Assembly (NCBI GenBank): GCA_017502525.1
Contig: JAFVUV010000011.1
Location: 1 to 64,000 of the forward strand
DNA: 64,000 nt
DNA from: Clostridia bacterium
GTDB taxonomy: Bacteria; Bacillota; Clostridia; Christensenellales; Borkfalkiaceae
Direction: 5' to 3'
Of the stretch, positions 17,061-26,481 are shown piece by piece (position 1 is the stretch's first letter; each line of letters starts with the position of its first letter). The position numbers and the translations under genes are program-made. The notes below the pieces were generated by a model. That model was given only the letters and a program-made list of their open reading frames with translations. It searched no databases and was not told where the DNA came from.

Positions 17061-18491
17061 TTAGTATGCTCTTGCAAAGATAACTTTATGCTTAGCAGGT
17101 TTACCGCAAATAGCGCAAACTTCAGGCACGCCTTCTTCGTCACACATAACGCGCGCAGTAGCCGAAGCCGTTTCTTTAACTTTATCTTCACATTCTCTAC
17201 AACCACACCAACCCGCTTTGACAAAGTTTTGACCTTCAACGCCTTTCAATATTTCGTCAAGGCTTGACGCTTCAACAATCTTAGCGTCTCTACGAACTTC
17301 CGCAGCCTTAAGCATATCTTTTTGGATAGTATCCAAAAGCGCGGGGATAGCAGTTGCTAACTCGTCGATAGAAACCGTTTGTTTTTCAAGCGTGTCACGA
17401 CGCATCAAAACCACTTGATTGTTTTCAATATCGCGCGGACCGATTTCTATACGCAAGGGAACGCCTTTCATTTCCCATTCGTTGAACTTCCAACCGGGGC
17501 TCATATCACGAACGTCGGTTTGTGCACGAACACCCGCTTTAATTAAAACAGATTCTATCTCTTTTGCTTTTTCTATAACGCCACCTTTATGTGCAGCGAT
17601 AGGAATGATAATCGTTTGAATAGGAGCAACACGCGGAGGCAAAACTAATCCCCTTTGGTCGCCGTGCGTCATTATAATAGCACCTATCATTCTCGTAGAA
17701 GTTCCCCAAGAAGTAGTATAGCCGTGTTTTAATTGACTATCTTTATCAAGGAATTTAATATCGAACGCTTTAGAGAAGTTTTGACCGAGATAGTGTGAAG
17801 TGCCTGATTGCAAGCTTTTGCCGTCGCGCATCATAGCTTCCAAACCGAAAGTGGCAACAGCACCCGCAAACTTTTCTTTTTCAGTTTTTCTTCCGCAAAG
17901 AACGGGTAGCGCGAGAGTTTCGTTCATAAAATCTTTATAAACGTTAAGCATTTTTATAGTTTCTTCCATTGCCTCGTCTTCAGAAGCATGAACGGTGTGT
18001 CCTTCCTGCCACAAAAATTCACTAGTACGAAGGAAAGGACGGGTAGTCTTTTCCCAACGCATAACGTTACACCACTGGTTCATAATTACGGGTAAATCTC
18101 TATAAGATTGTATCCATTTTGAATACATCGTTCCGATAACCGTTTCGCTGGTCGGACGGATAGCAAGCGGTTCTTCAAGCTTTTCGCCACCGGCGTGAGT
18201 AACAACTGCAACTTCGGGCGCAAAGCCTTCAACGTGTTCAGCTTCTTTGGTGAAGAAACTCATAGGGATAAGCAACGGAAAGTAAGCGTTTTGTGAGCCA
18301 GCTTCTTTGAAACGGGCGTCCATATCCTTTTGAATATTTTCCCAAATAGCGTAACCGTAAGGGCGTATAACCATAGTGCCTTTAACGGGGCCGTAATCAA
18401 CGAGTTCGGTCTTTAAAACTACGTCAGTGTACCATTGTGTAAAATTGTCGTTAATGTCGGCAATTTGCGTTACGAATTGTTTTTCACTCAT
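17061..18491 (-). CDS. proS: Prolyl-tRNA synthetase (archaeal/eukaryal-like, short form)
   Basis: The product is 476 residues from ATG at 18491 (GGAGAG upstream). Class II motifs are visible, with RPTSETVIGTMYSKWIQSYRD-type motif 2 flanks and WQEGHTVH. The anticodon-binding domain follows. The protein ends in a cysteine-bearing C-terminal domain (CGCREC, CAICGKP) and Tyr as last residue. This is the ProS type without the inserted editing domain of typical bacterial ProRS. It is monocistronic from its own promoter, divergent from tkt. Confidence 0.95.
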   Translation of the reverse strand: MSEKQFVTQIADINDNFTQWYTDVVLKTELVDYGPVKGTMVIRPYGYAIWENIQKDMDARFKEAGSQNAYFPLLIPMSFFTKEAEHVEGFAPEVAVVTHAGGEKLEEPLAIRPTSETVIGTMYSKWIQSYRDLPVIMNQWCNVMRWEKTTRPFLRTSEFLWQEGHTVHASEDEAMEETIKMLNVYKDFMNETLALPVLCGRKTEKEKFAGAVATFGLEAMMRDGKSLQSGTSHYLGQNFSKAFDIKFLDKDSQLKHGYTTSWGTSTRMIGAIIMTHGDQRGLVLPPRVAPIQTIIIPIAAHKGGVIEKAKEIESVLIKAGVRAQTDVRDMSPGWKFNEWEMKGVPLRIEIGPRDIENNQVVLMRRDTLEKQTVSIDELATAIPALLDTIQKDMLKAAEVRRDAKIVEASSLDEILKGVEGQNFVKAGWCGCRECEDKVKETASATARVMCDEEGVPEVCAICGKPAKHKVIFARAY

Positions 18492-18536
18492 AAAAAATCT
18501 CTCCAAGCATAATTTTCCATTATTATTGATGATAAC

Positions 18537-18565
18537 ATTATAACAATAAAGAATAAATATATCAA
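18537..18565 (-). promoter_or_regulatory. proS promoter
   Basis: On the minus strand TTGATA (18565-18560) and TATAAT (18542-18537) have a 17-base spacer. The leader of about 40 bases is too short for a T-box. Confidence 0.75.
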
Positions 18566-18595
18566 GTTTTTTTCTTTAATTTTGTAGAAAAAGGC

Positions 18596-18624
18596 TTGAA
18601 AAACAAACTATATTCCTATATAAT
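18596..18624 (+). promoter_or_regulatory. tkt promoter
   Basis: TTGAAA (18596-18601) and TATAAT (18619-18624) have a 17-base spacer. The leader of about 85 bases contains a weak AGCGG/CCGCT hairpin followed by T-rich sequence (to about 18680), which could attenuate, but the stem is short. Confidence 0.75.
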
Positions 18625-18714
18625 ATATATTGCATTACGTTGGCGGTCGTTTAGCGGCAATAATTTTTCCACCGCTTTTTATCTAAAACCGCATATCTTC
18701 AAGGAGGATTTAAC

Positions 18715-20688
18715 ATGGATAACGTAAAACAACTTACAGTTAACGCTATTAGGGTGCTTTCAGCTGAAGCTATCCAAAAAGCAAACTCCGGTCACCCCGG
18801 ACTTCCCTTAGGCGCTGCCCCCATCGGCTACGCTGCATTTACAAACATGACTTTCAACCCGAAAGACACTAAGTTCGACAATAGAGATAGATTCGTTCTC
18901 TCTGCAGGTCACGGTTCTATGCTCGACTACGCACTTTATTATCTTTTCGGTTTCGGTCTTACTAAGGAAGATATTATGAACTTCCGTCAACTAGGTTCAC
19001 GCACGGCTGGTCACCCCGAATACGGCGTATGCCCCGGCGTTGAAACAAGTACCGGTCCGCTCGGCCAAGGTATTGCTAACGCAGTTGGTATGGCTATTGC
19101 TGAAAACTATCTTGCTGAAAAGTTCAACAAAGAAGGCTTCCCCATCGTTGACCACTATACTTACGCTCTTTGTGGCGACGGTTGTATGCAAGAAGGTATT
19201 GAAAACGAAGCAGCTTCACTTGCAGGCGCGTTAAAACTTGGAAAACTTATCGTGTTATACGATGATAACGACATCACTATCGAAGGCGACACCGACATTA
19301 CCTTTACCGAAGACGTTGGCAAACGCCACGAAGCTATGGGTTGGCAAGTTATTAAGGTTAAAGACGCTAACGACCTTAACGCACTTAACCGCGCAATCAA
19401 AAAGGCTAAAGCCGAAAAAGAAAAACCCTCTCTTATCGTTATCAAGTCACAAATCGGTTACGGTTCACATTTAGTTGGACAAGCTAGTTGCCACGGCGCA
19501 CCGCTCGGTGAAGAAGGCGTTGCAACATTAAAGAAAAACCTTGATTGGACTTGCGAACCCTTTGAAGTTCCTGAAGAAGTGTTCAAACACTGCAAGAAGT
19601 TTGCTAACAAAGGCAAAAAGGCTCAAAGACAATGGAAAGCATTATTCAAGGCTTACGAAGAAAAATATCCTGAACTTGCTAAAGAGTATATCGCTTGGAA
19701 GAAAAACCAAATGCCCGACCTTAAGAGCATTGAAGAATTGTGGCAATTTGAAAAAGACGACGCTTCTAGAGGATATAGCAGCACCGTTCTTAACAAAATC
19801 GCTAAATACGTTCCCAACCTTATCGGTGGTAGTGCAGACTTAGCACCCGCTAATAAATCTTATATGAAAGGTCGCGGTGACTTCGGTCCTAACGACAAAA
19901 CCGGTTCAAATATGCACTTCGGTATTCGTGAACACGCTATGAGTGCTATCGTAAACGGTATGTATCTCCACGGTGGTCTTATCCCCTACTGCGCAACGTT
20001 TGCAGTATTCTCTGATTATATGAAGAACGCAATGCGTATGAGCGCACTTATGGAATTACCCGTTATCTATATTCTTTCGCACGATTCAATCGGCGTTGGT
20101 GAAGACGGACCTACCCACCAACCTATCGAACATCTAACCGGACTTCGCGCAATGCCCAACATGAAGGTTTATCGCCCTGCAGACGGCAGAGAAACTACCG
20201 CTGCTTGGATTGGCGCTCTTACCGGCAAAGAACCTTCTTGTATCGTAGTATCTCGTCAAACCTTACCTATGCTTGACGGAACGGGCGAAAAGGCGTTCAA
20301 GGGTGGTTATATTTTAGCAGATAGCACCAAGAAAACTCCCGACGTTATCATTATGGCAACCGGTAGTGAAGTTACTCTCGCCGTTGGCGCAAAAGCAAAA
20401 CTCGCTGAACAAGGTATTGATGCAAGAGTCGTTTCTATGCCTTGCGTAGAAGAATTCGAAAAACAATCTGAAAAATATAAAGAAAGCGTTCTTCCCAAGT
20501 CAGTTCGTGCAAGAGTTGCCGTTGAAGCAGGCGCAACTATGTGCTGGTACAAATACGTAGGTATGGACGGAAAGATTGTTGGTATCGACCAATTCGGCGA
20601 ATCAGCACCCGCTAAAAAGTTGTTTGACAAATACGGCTTTACCGTTGACAACGTTGTTGCAGCAGCAGTTGAAGTTGCAAGCAAGTAA
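18715..20688 (+). CDS. tkt: Transketolase
   Basis: The product is 657 residues behind AAGGAGG. The thiamine diphosphate signature GDGCMQEG (near residues 154-161), the N-terminal HPGLPLGAAP, and the pyrimidine-domain motifs FGIREHAM and DSIGVGEDGPTHQP are all intact. It is the full-length enzyme that moves two-carbon units in the non-oxidative pentose phosphate pathway. Codon use is optimised compared with neighbours (many GGT, AAC and TTC), which suggests high expression. It is transcribed alone and ends at a strong terminator. Confidence 0.97.
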   Translation: MDNVKQLTVNAIRVLSAEAIQKANSGHPGLPLGAAPIGYAAFTNMTFNPKDTKFDNRDRFVLSAGHGSMLDYALYYLFGFGLTKEDIMNFRQLGSRTAGHPEYGVCPGVETSTGPLGQGIANAVGMAIAENYLAEKFNKEGFPIVDHYTYALCGDGCMQEGIENEAASLAGALKLGKLIVLYDDNDITIEGDTDITFTEDVGKRHEAMGWQVIKVKDANDLNALNRAIKKAKAEKEKPSLIVIKSQIGYGSHLVGQASCHGAPLGEEGVATLKKNLDWTCEPFEVPEEVFKHCKKFANKGKKAQRQWKALFKAYEEKYPELAKEYIAWKKNQMPDLKSIEELWQFEKDDASRGYSSTVLNKIAKYVPNLIGGSADLAPANKSYMKGRGDFGPNDKTGSNMHFGIREHAMSAIVNGMYLHGGLIPYCATFAVFSDYMKNAMRMSALMELPVIYILSHDSIGVGEDGPTHQPIEHLTGLRAMPNMKVYRPADGRETTAAWIGALTGKEPSCIVVSRQTLPMLDGTGEKAFKGGYILADSTKKTPDVIIMATGSEVTLAVGAKAKLAEQGIDARVVSMPCVEEFEKQSEKYKESVLPKSVRARVAVEAGATMCWYKYVGMDGKIVGIDQFGESAPAKKLFDKYGFTVDNVVAAAVEVASK

Positions 20689-20714
20689 TTCTTAAAACTA
20701 AACTTTAAGATACG

Positions 20715-20752
20715 CAAAAAGGATTAACGAATTTTTTCGTTAATCCTTTTTT
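20715..20752 (+). terminator. tkt terminator
   Basis: GGATTAACGAA (20721-20731) pairs with TTCGTTAATCC (20736-20746), followed by T6; an A-run precedes it. Confidence 0.85.
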
Positions 20753-20799
20753 AATTTTTATTCGACACGATTTAATCACTTTAGATTTTGCATAACCAC

Positions 20800-20828
20800 T
20801 TGAATTTTGGGGTAAAATATGTTAAAAT
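20800..20828 (+). promoter_or_regulatory. Promoter of first PlsC/zinc-ribbon gene
   Basis: TTGAAT (20800-20805) and TAAAAT (20823-20828) are separated by 17 bases. Confidence 0.6.
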
Positions 20829-20918
20829 TAGTTATCAAAATATAAAATCGTGCGTTTTCTGGTTGAAAAGGTATGATAAGCTCGTGAAGTACGAGATAAA
20901 TGGGAAAAGGTTTAAGTT

Positions 20919-22193
20919 ATGAAAATTAAAATGCGCGAATTATCTTACGAACAGGTTTTAAAGCTACCACGATTAAAGCACAAAAAACCCTTGAAACCAA
21001 GTCGGTTTCTAGCAACACTCGTTCGTGTTTTATCTGCACCAACCTTGCGAAAAATAAAATTTTCTTACACGACTGAACGTATGGAACTCGTGGGCAAAAA
21101 ACCTTGCCTTATTTTAATGAACCACTCAAGTTTTACCGATATGAAACTTGCGTTCGGCATATTCTACCCAAGAAAAATGGGAATAGTTACTTCGGTTGAC
21201 GCTATGACCGGTTTTTTAGGCAAAATTATGCGCGGACTTGGTTGCACGCCAACGCGTAAATACGTCCCCGACTTTTCGTTAATTAACGATATAAAATATA
21301 TGCTCCACAAAAACAAAACCAGCGTGCTCATGTATCCCGAAGCGGGATATTCTTTTGACGGACGCACGACTACGCTTCCAAGAGGACTAGGCAAATTGAT
21401 GAAATTCTTGAGCGTCCCCATCGTAACGGTTATTACTAAAGGAGCTTTCCATCGCGACCCGTTATATAATATGCTTCAAATTAGAGACGTTGAAGTTAGC
21501 GCGCACGTAAACTGCATCGCTACTGCCGAAGAAGTTAATCAAAAGTCGGTTGAAGAACTTGATGCTTTACTAGACAAATCTTTTTCTTTTGATAACTTTG
21601 CGTGGCAAAGAGATAATAAAATATCTATAGACGTTCCTTTCCGCGCAGACGGATTGCATAGAATTTTATATAAATGTCCGCACTGCCAAGCAGAAAATCA
21701 AATGGAAGGAAAAGGCGTTTATCTAACTTGTAATGCTTGTGGCAAAAAATGGAAAATGGATAAATTCGGTCAACTTGAAGCCATTGAGGGCACAACCGAA
21801 TATCCACATATACCCGACTGGTATACTTGGCAAAGAGAGTGCGTGCGCAAAGAAATTGAAGACGGCACTTATTTTTTAGACGTCGACGTGGATATAGTCG
21901 CCCAAGTAAATCTTAAATGCGTTTATAAAATTGGTGTTGGACGCTTATCACACAATGATAACGGTTTTCATTTGGTAGGTGCAGACGGAAAACTAGATTA
22001 CACTCAATCATCCACTTTTGCACATACTCTATACGCCGATTATTATTGGTATGAAATAGGCGACGTGATAGGAATAGGCAATAATGAAATTTCATATTTT
22101 TGTTTTCCAAAAGAAAACGTTTCAGTTACTAAGGCACGCCTTGCCACCGAAGAACTTTACAAATTAAAAAAGTTAAAAAACAATAAAGTTTAA
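20919..22193 (+). CDS. PlsC-like acyltransferase with zinc ribbon and C-terminal PH-like region
   Basis: The product is 424 residues. The acyltransferase domain has NHSSFTD (the HX4D motif, near residues 67-73) and MYPEAGYSF (near 141). At about 250-275 there is a zinc ribbon (CPHCQ and CNACGKKW), then a beta-rich C-terminal region resembling a PH-type domain. The same order is found in the protein at 30240-31418. The acyltransferase part probably makes lysophosphatidic or phosphatidic acid, or acylates a related lipid. The role of the zinc ribbon is unknown. Confidence 0.8.
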   Translation: MKIKMRELSYEQVLKLPRLKHKKPLKPSRFLATLVRVLSAPTLRKIKFSYTTERMELVGKKPCLILMNHSSFTDMKLAFGIFYPRKMGIVTSVDAMTGFLGKIMRGLGCTPTRKYVPDFSLINDIKYMLHKNKTSVLMYPEAGYSFDGRTTTLPRGLGKLMKFLSVPIVTVITKGAFHRDPLYNMLQIRDVEVSAHVNCIATAEEVNQKSVEELDALLDKSFSFDNFAWQRDNKISIDVPFRADGLHRILYKCPHCQAENQMEGKGVYLTCNACGKKWKMDKFGQLEAIEGTTEYPHIPDWYTWQRECVRKEIEDGTYFLDVDVDIVAQVNLKCVYKIGVGRLSHNDNGFHLVGADGKLDYTQSSTFAHTLYADYYWYEIGDVIGIGNNEISYFCFPKENVSVTKARLATEELYKLKKLKNNKV

Positions 22194-22229
22194 GCAAAAA
22201 ACCCGATAGGATTTACCTATCGGGTTTTT
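22193..22229. terminator. Terminator, copy 1 of a duplicated hairpin
   Basis: ACCCGATAGG and CCTATCGGGT around ATTTA, with A6 before and T5 after. A 37-base stretch is identical to 22319-22355. It ends the acyltransferase gene. Confidence 0.85.
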
Positions 22230-22318
22230 ATTACTACTTGGCTCACCATGACGTCCGCTTCGCTACCGTCGCCTACACTTCGTTTCGGGCATAAGCGCAA
22301 GCCGTTACGTTGATTACC
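22230..22318. other. 89-base spacer between duplicated terminators
   Basis: This is a GC-richer stretch than its surroundings (for example GTCCGCTTCGCTACCGTCGC). It has no reading frame of note and no clear RNA fold. It is enclosed by identical 37-base terminator copies, so it may have been inserted or duplicated together with one of them. Confidence 0.4.
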
Positions 22319-22358
22319 AGCAAAAAACCCGATAGGATTTACCTATCGGGTTTTTTGC

Positions 22359-22361
<3 letters not shown>
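22317..22361. terminator. Terminator of tRNA-Arg, copy 2 of the duplicated hairpin
   Basis: A perfect 20-base-arm palindrome around ATTTA. The outermost bases on the right (TGG, 22359-22361) are the encoded CCA end of tRNA-Arg, so the terminator stem runs into the tRNA 3' end. Confidence 0.85.
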
Positions 22362-22435
<74 letters not shown>

Positions 22436-22524
22436 AAATTTTTATTATCCGTTTAGGCTGTCTAACGTAGACAGCCTAAACATTATATGATAATTTTTTT
22501 GCTTTGTCAAATAAATAAAGGCTT

Positions 22525-24351
22525 TTATTTTAAGATTGCTTTAATTCTTCTTACGCCACTTGATGAGCTTTCTTCTTTTTTAATGATAAACTTGCCTAAA
22601 TCACCGGTGTTTTTAACGTGTGGGCCACCGCAAATTTGTTTATCTACTCCGTCAATGGTGTAAATTGATACGATTTGGTCGTCACTTTCAGCGTTGAACA
22701 CACCATACGCACCTGCTTTAACTGCGTCGGCATACTTCTCTTCAGTTTTCACCACGTCGATTTTCTTTTCTATAACTTCATTTACAAAGTCTTCAAGCGT
22801 TTTTAATTCTTCAGGCGTCATCTTGTGGTCGCAGTTGAAATCGAAACGCAATCTTTCTTCCGTAATATTCGAGCCTTTTTGTTCAGTACTCGTACCAAAC
22901 ATTTTTCTTAAGCCCGCAAGCATAATATGAGTTGCCGTATGATATTTAATAGTCGCTTCAGTTTGTTCGGTCAAACCGCCTTTTGCTGCTTGCGCTTGTG
23001 CTTTAGAAAGTTCTTGGTGTGCCTTAAACGCTTCGTTAAAGCCCTTTTCATCAACCGTTAAACCACGCTCTTCGGCAAGCTCAATCGTTAATTCTAACGG
23101 ATATCCGAAAGTATCGTAAAGCCTAAACGCTTGTTTGCCTGAAATTTGTGTTTCGGGAACGTAAGACGGGTCTTTCTCTTTCATAAACGCGTTCTTTCTT
23201 TCCATACCCGTAATACACTTGTCAAATTCTTTCAAGCCAGCGGCAAGCGTTGCTTCAAACTTTTTGATTTCTTTAGTAATTTCATCAAGAATATAATCTT
23301 CTTTTTCCACAAGTAACGGATACGCTTCATCATAAATCTTTTCAATGAAGATTTTAGCAACGCCAAGCATTTCAGTAGCGTCAACACCAAGGTTTTTGCA
23401 GTATCTTATAGCACGGCGAAGCAATCTTCTCAAAATGTAACCTGCGCCCGTGTTAGACGGAACGATTCCGTTTTTGTCACCGATAAGCATAACGGCAGTT
23501 CTGGTATGGTCTGCAATAATACGCATAGCCTTTGTATCACTTGCATTTGCACCGTAAACTTTTCCCGACGCTTTTTCTAAATGCGCAATGGTATCTGCAA
23601 AAAGGTCGGTTTTATAACCATCGTCAAGACCGTTAAGGAATAATAACAACCTATCTAAGCCGAAGCCCGTATCAACGTTTTTATTTTCAAGTTCAGCGTA
23701 TTTACCGCCTTCCAACTTTTTATATTGCATATAAACGTCGTTGCCGATTTCAACGTATCTACCGCAATCGCAGTTCACGTCACACTTGTCACAGCAAGGA
23801 TTATCGTGGCGGGGATAAAACCATTCGTTATCAGGTCCACAAGGCGTACCTACCGTTCCTTCAAGTTCCCACCAGTTGTTTGATTTATCTAAATAGAAAA
23901 TATTTTCAGGTTTAATTCCAAGTTCTTTTAAGTAACTTGCGGTTTCTTCATCTCTCGGTGCAGCGTCGTTACCTTCAAAAACGGTTGAACAAATTTTATC
24001 TTTATCAAACCCGAACACTTCGGTTAAAAGTTCAAACGACCATTTGGTTTTTTCCTTTTTAAAGTAGTCGCCTAAACTCCAGTTACCCATCATTTCAAAA
24101 AAGGTAAAGTGCGTTGCATCGCCAACCGACTCGATATCAACCGTTCTAACACATCCTTGAACGTTACAAAGTTTAGTCCCCATCGGGTGCTTTTTGCCAA
24201 GCAAGTACGGCATTAAAGATTGCATACCCGCAACGTTAAACATAACGCCCGTCGTACCGTCGCCGATAAGCGAAACGGCACCGATATTAACGTGTCCGCG
24301 TTCTTCGTAAAATTTTATCCATTTATCTCTTAATTCTTTTGAAGTAATCAT
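22525..24351 (-). CDS. alaS: Alanyl-tRNA synthetase, short form
   Basis: The product is 608 residues from ATG at 24351. The catalytic core is clear (FTFFEMMGNWSLGDYFKKE, NNWWELEGTVGTPCGP, GFGLDRLL), and so is the editing domain with its zinc ligands (HTATHIM, then CGGPH). It stops after the editing domain (ends GVRRIKAILK), with no C-Ala oligomerisation domain. Typical bacterial AlaRS has about 870 residues. A short AlaRS subfamily of about 590-620 residues is known, so I read this as natural rather than truncated. It follows cysS by 13 bases. Confidence 0.92.
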   Translation of the reverse strand: MITSKELRDKWIKFYEERGHVNIGAVSLIGDGTTGVMFNVAGMQSLMPYLLGKKHPMGTKLCNVQGCVRTVDIESVGDATHFTFFEMMGNWSLGDYFKKEKTKWSFELLTEVFGFDKDKICSTVFEGNDAAPRDEETASYLKELGIKPENIFYLDKSNNWWELEGTVGTPCGPDNEWFYPRHDNPCCDKCDVNCDCGRYVEIGNDVYMQYKKLEGGKYAELENKNVDTGFGLDRLLLFLNGLDDGYKTDLFADTIAHLEKASGKVYGANASDTKAMRIIADHTRTAVMLIGDKNGIVPSNTGAGYILRRLLRRAIRYCKNLGVDATEMLGVAKIFIEKIYDEAYPLLVEKEDYILDEITKEIKKFEATLAAGLKEFDKCITGMERKNAFMKEKDPSYVPETQISGKQAFRLYDTFGYPLELTIELAEERGLTVDEKGFNEAFKAHQELSKAQAQAAKGGLTEQTEATIKYHTATHIMLAGLRKMFGTSTEQKGSNITEERLRFDFNCDHKMTPEELKTLEDFVNEVIEKKIDVVKTEEKYADAVKAGAYGVFNAESDDQIVSIYTIDGVDKQICGGPHVKNTGDLGKFIIKKEESSSSGVRRIKAILK

Positions 24352-24364
24352 TTTTCGTTCGCTC

Positions 24365-25756
24365 CTATTTTTTAGAAAGTTCATAGCCGTCTTTAGCGTC
24401 TTTAACTAAGTATCCCATTTGTGCAAGTTTATCGCGAAGTTCATCCGACTTTGCCCAGTCTTTATTCTTTCTTGCTTCAAATCTTTCGTCCGCAACCGCT
24501 TTAACTTGTTCGGGGATTTCTTCTACGGGATGTTTTTTCTCGTAATCGGTGATAAATTTATCAGCGTCTTCGTTAAATAGTCCTATCAAAGAATAAGTTT
24601 TGCGAATTTGTTTAGCATCGGCAGTAGCGGTTTTATCTCCCGCGTTAACCTTAGCTTTTAACGTCTTAAATATTCCATAAAGATTAGAGATTGCAAGCGC
24701 GGTATTAAAATCGTCGTCCATGGCTTTGTTGAAAGAACTATCAATTATTTCGTCCGCAACGCCGTCGCCGTTAAGTTGTTCGGCACTCTTTAAGATTTTA
24801 TAGAAATCGTAAAGGTGCTTTTCAGCGTCGGGGAATAAATTATCGGTAACGTTTATATCGCCACGATAGTTGGTTTGCAACAGAGCGAATTTAATGGTTT
24901 CAGCAGAGTAAGCGTCAAGCAAATCTTTTAAGAATAAACTGTTGCCGAGCGATTTGCTCATTTTCTGACCGTTTACTTTAATTAAGCCGTTGTGAATCCA
25001 AAAATTAGCAAACTGTTTACCGGTTAATGCTTCAGTTTGAGCAATTTCGTTTTCGTGGTGCGGGAATATTAAATCTCTTCCGCCACCGTGAATATCTATT
25101 TGTTCACCAAACGCTTTTTTGTTCATAGTAGAGCATTCAATATGCCAACCGGGGCGACCTTCACCCCACGGTGAAGTCCAACTAGGTTCGCCTTCTTTAG
25201 CAGATTTCCAAAGCGCAAAGTCGAGCGGATTTTTCTTCATTTCGTCGTTATCAACACGCACTCCGTTCATAGCGTCTTCTAAATTCCTGTGCGAAAGTTT
25301 GCCGTACGACGGGAAACTTTCAACCGAGAAATACACGTCGCCCTTTTCGGTTGGATACGCGTGCCCCTTTTCAATAAGAGTTGAAACGAACGCGATAATA
25401 TCTTCAATACTTTCAGTTGCCTTTAACCACACGGACGGGTCGTCAACCTTAAGCCTTGCCATCTGCTCGTCAATATTTTTAATCATTTCTTTTGCGTAAA
25501 CGTCGGCAGGAATACCCGTTTGGTTAGATTTTGCGATAATTTTATCATCAACGTCGGTATAGTTTCTAGCGTAGGTTACGTCGTAACCGATTTTTTCAAG
25601 ATATTTTCTAATTATATCGTAAATGAGCGCTTGATAAGCGTGCCCGATATGAGCTTCGCCCGAAACGGTAATACCACAAGCGTACATTTTAACCTTGCCT
25701 TGTTCAAGCGGTAAAAATTCTTGTTTTTTACCCGTTAAAGTATTATAAATTTTCAT
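24365..25756 (-). CDS. cysS: Cysteinyl-tRNA synthetase
   Basis: The product is 463 residues. The class I motifs HIGH (GEAHIGHAY near residues 34-42) and KMSKS (GQKMSKSLGN near 267) are intact. The zinc ligand Cys28 (MYACGITV), the second Cys in HIECSTM and the HHENEIAQ ligands are also present. It charges cysteine to tRNA-Cys. It lies between cysE and alaS in one operon (20 and 13 base gaps), a pairing of cysteine synthesis with cysteine charging that is common in Firmicutes. Confidence 0.97.
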   Translation of the reverse strand: MKIYNTLTGKKQEFLPLEQGKVKMYACGITVSGEAHIGHAYQALIYDIIRKYLEKIGYDVTYARNYTDVDDKIIAKSNQTGIPADVYAKEMIKNIDEQMARLKVDDPSVWLKATESIEDIIAFVSTLIEKGHAYPTEKGDVYFSVESFPSYGKLSHRNLEDAMNGVRVDNDEMKKNPLDFALWKSAKEGEPSWTSPWGEGRPGWHIECSTMNKKAFGEQIDIHGGGRDLIFPHHENEIAQTEALTGKQFANFWIHNGLIKVNGQKMSKSLGNSLFLKDLLDAYSAETIKFALLQTNYRGDINVTDNLFPDAEKHLYDFYKILKSAEQLNGDGVADEIIDSSFNKAMDDDFNTALAISNLYGIFKTLKAKVNAGDKTATADAKQIRKTYSLIGLFNEDADKFITDYEKKHPVEEIPEQVKAVADERFEARKNKDWAKSDELRDKLAQMGYLVKDAKDGYELSKK

Positions 25757-25776
25757 AGTCCACCTATAATAAAAGT

Positions 25777-26421
25777 CTATTTTTCTTCTTTATCTTTCTT
25801 TAAGTCTTCAATCATTTTTTCAAGGCTGAACACTTTTTCACGCAACGAACAAATTTCTTCGTGAATAGGGTCGCGTTTTTCTTGTTCCAAATTTTGCACT
25901 TTTTCGCCGTTAATTCTAACCACGTTGCCTGGTACGCCAACCACGGTAGCATACGGTGGAACTTCCTTTAACACTACTGCGCCCGCGCCGATTTTAGCGT
26001 ATTCACCCACGGTAAATCCACCCAAAATTTTTGCGCCCGCACTTATCATTGCGCCCTTTTTAACGGTTGGGTGACGTTTGCCCGTTTGCTTACCCGTACC
26101 ACCAAGCGTAACGCCTTGATAAATAACCACACCTTCTTCAATTTCAGCCGTTTCACCGATAACCACTCCTTCGCCGTGGTCGATAAACACTCCCCCCGCT
26201 ATTTTTGCCGCAGGGTGAATTTCAATACCCGTGAAAAACTTTGCCATTTGACTGACCGCCCTTGCGCAAAGGCGGAGTTTTATTTTATGCAGAAAATACG
26301 CAAACCTGTGCCAAGCGAGTGCGTGCACACCCGAATAAGTTAGCCAAATTTCAAACTTACTGCGCGCCGCAGGGTCGTTTAGCTTTGCCGCGCGTATATC
26401 TGCGCGTAATCTTTTAAACAT
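25777..26421 (-). CDS. cysE: Serine O-acetyltransferase
   Basis: The product is 214 residues from ATG at 26421, behind AAGGAAG. The left-handed beta-helix repeats are clear (IHPAAKIAGGVFIDHGEGVV, then VTLGGTGKQTGKRHP). The catalytic residues are in DHGEGVVIGE and GKRHPT. It makes O-acetylserine for cysteine synthesis. A charged tail of about 40 residues (LREKVFSLEKMIEDLKK) is probably a coiled coil. It leads the cysE-cysS-alaS operon. Confidence 0.93.
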   Translation of the reverse strand: MFKRLRADIRAAKLNDPAARSKFEIWLTYSGVHALAWHRFAYFLHKIKLRLCARAVSQMAKFFTGIEIHPAAKIAGGVFIDHGEGVVIGETAEIEEGVVIYQGVTLGGTGKQTGKRHPTVKKGAMISAGAKILGGFTVGEYAKIGAGAVVLKEVPPYATVVGVPGNVVRINGEKVQNLEQEKRDPIHEEICSLREKVFSLEKMIEDLKKDKEEK

Positions 26422-26481
26422 AATTATCTTCCTTTTATGATACCACCATACGCTTATATTTAGCAAGCGTAATTATACGGT

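Noticed and set aside
18625-18714. tkt leader as an attenuator
   Set aside because: The AGCGG/CCGCT stem is only 5 bp with a long loop; evidence is too weak.
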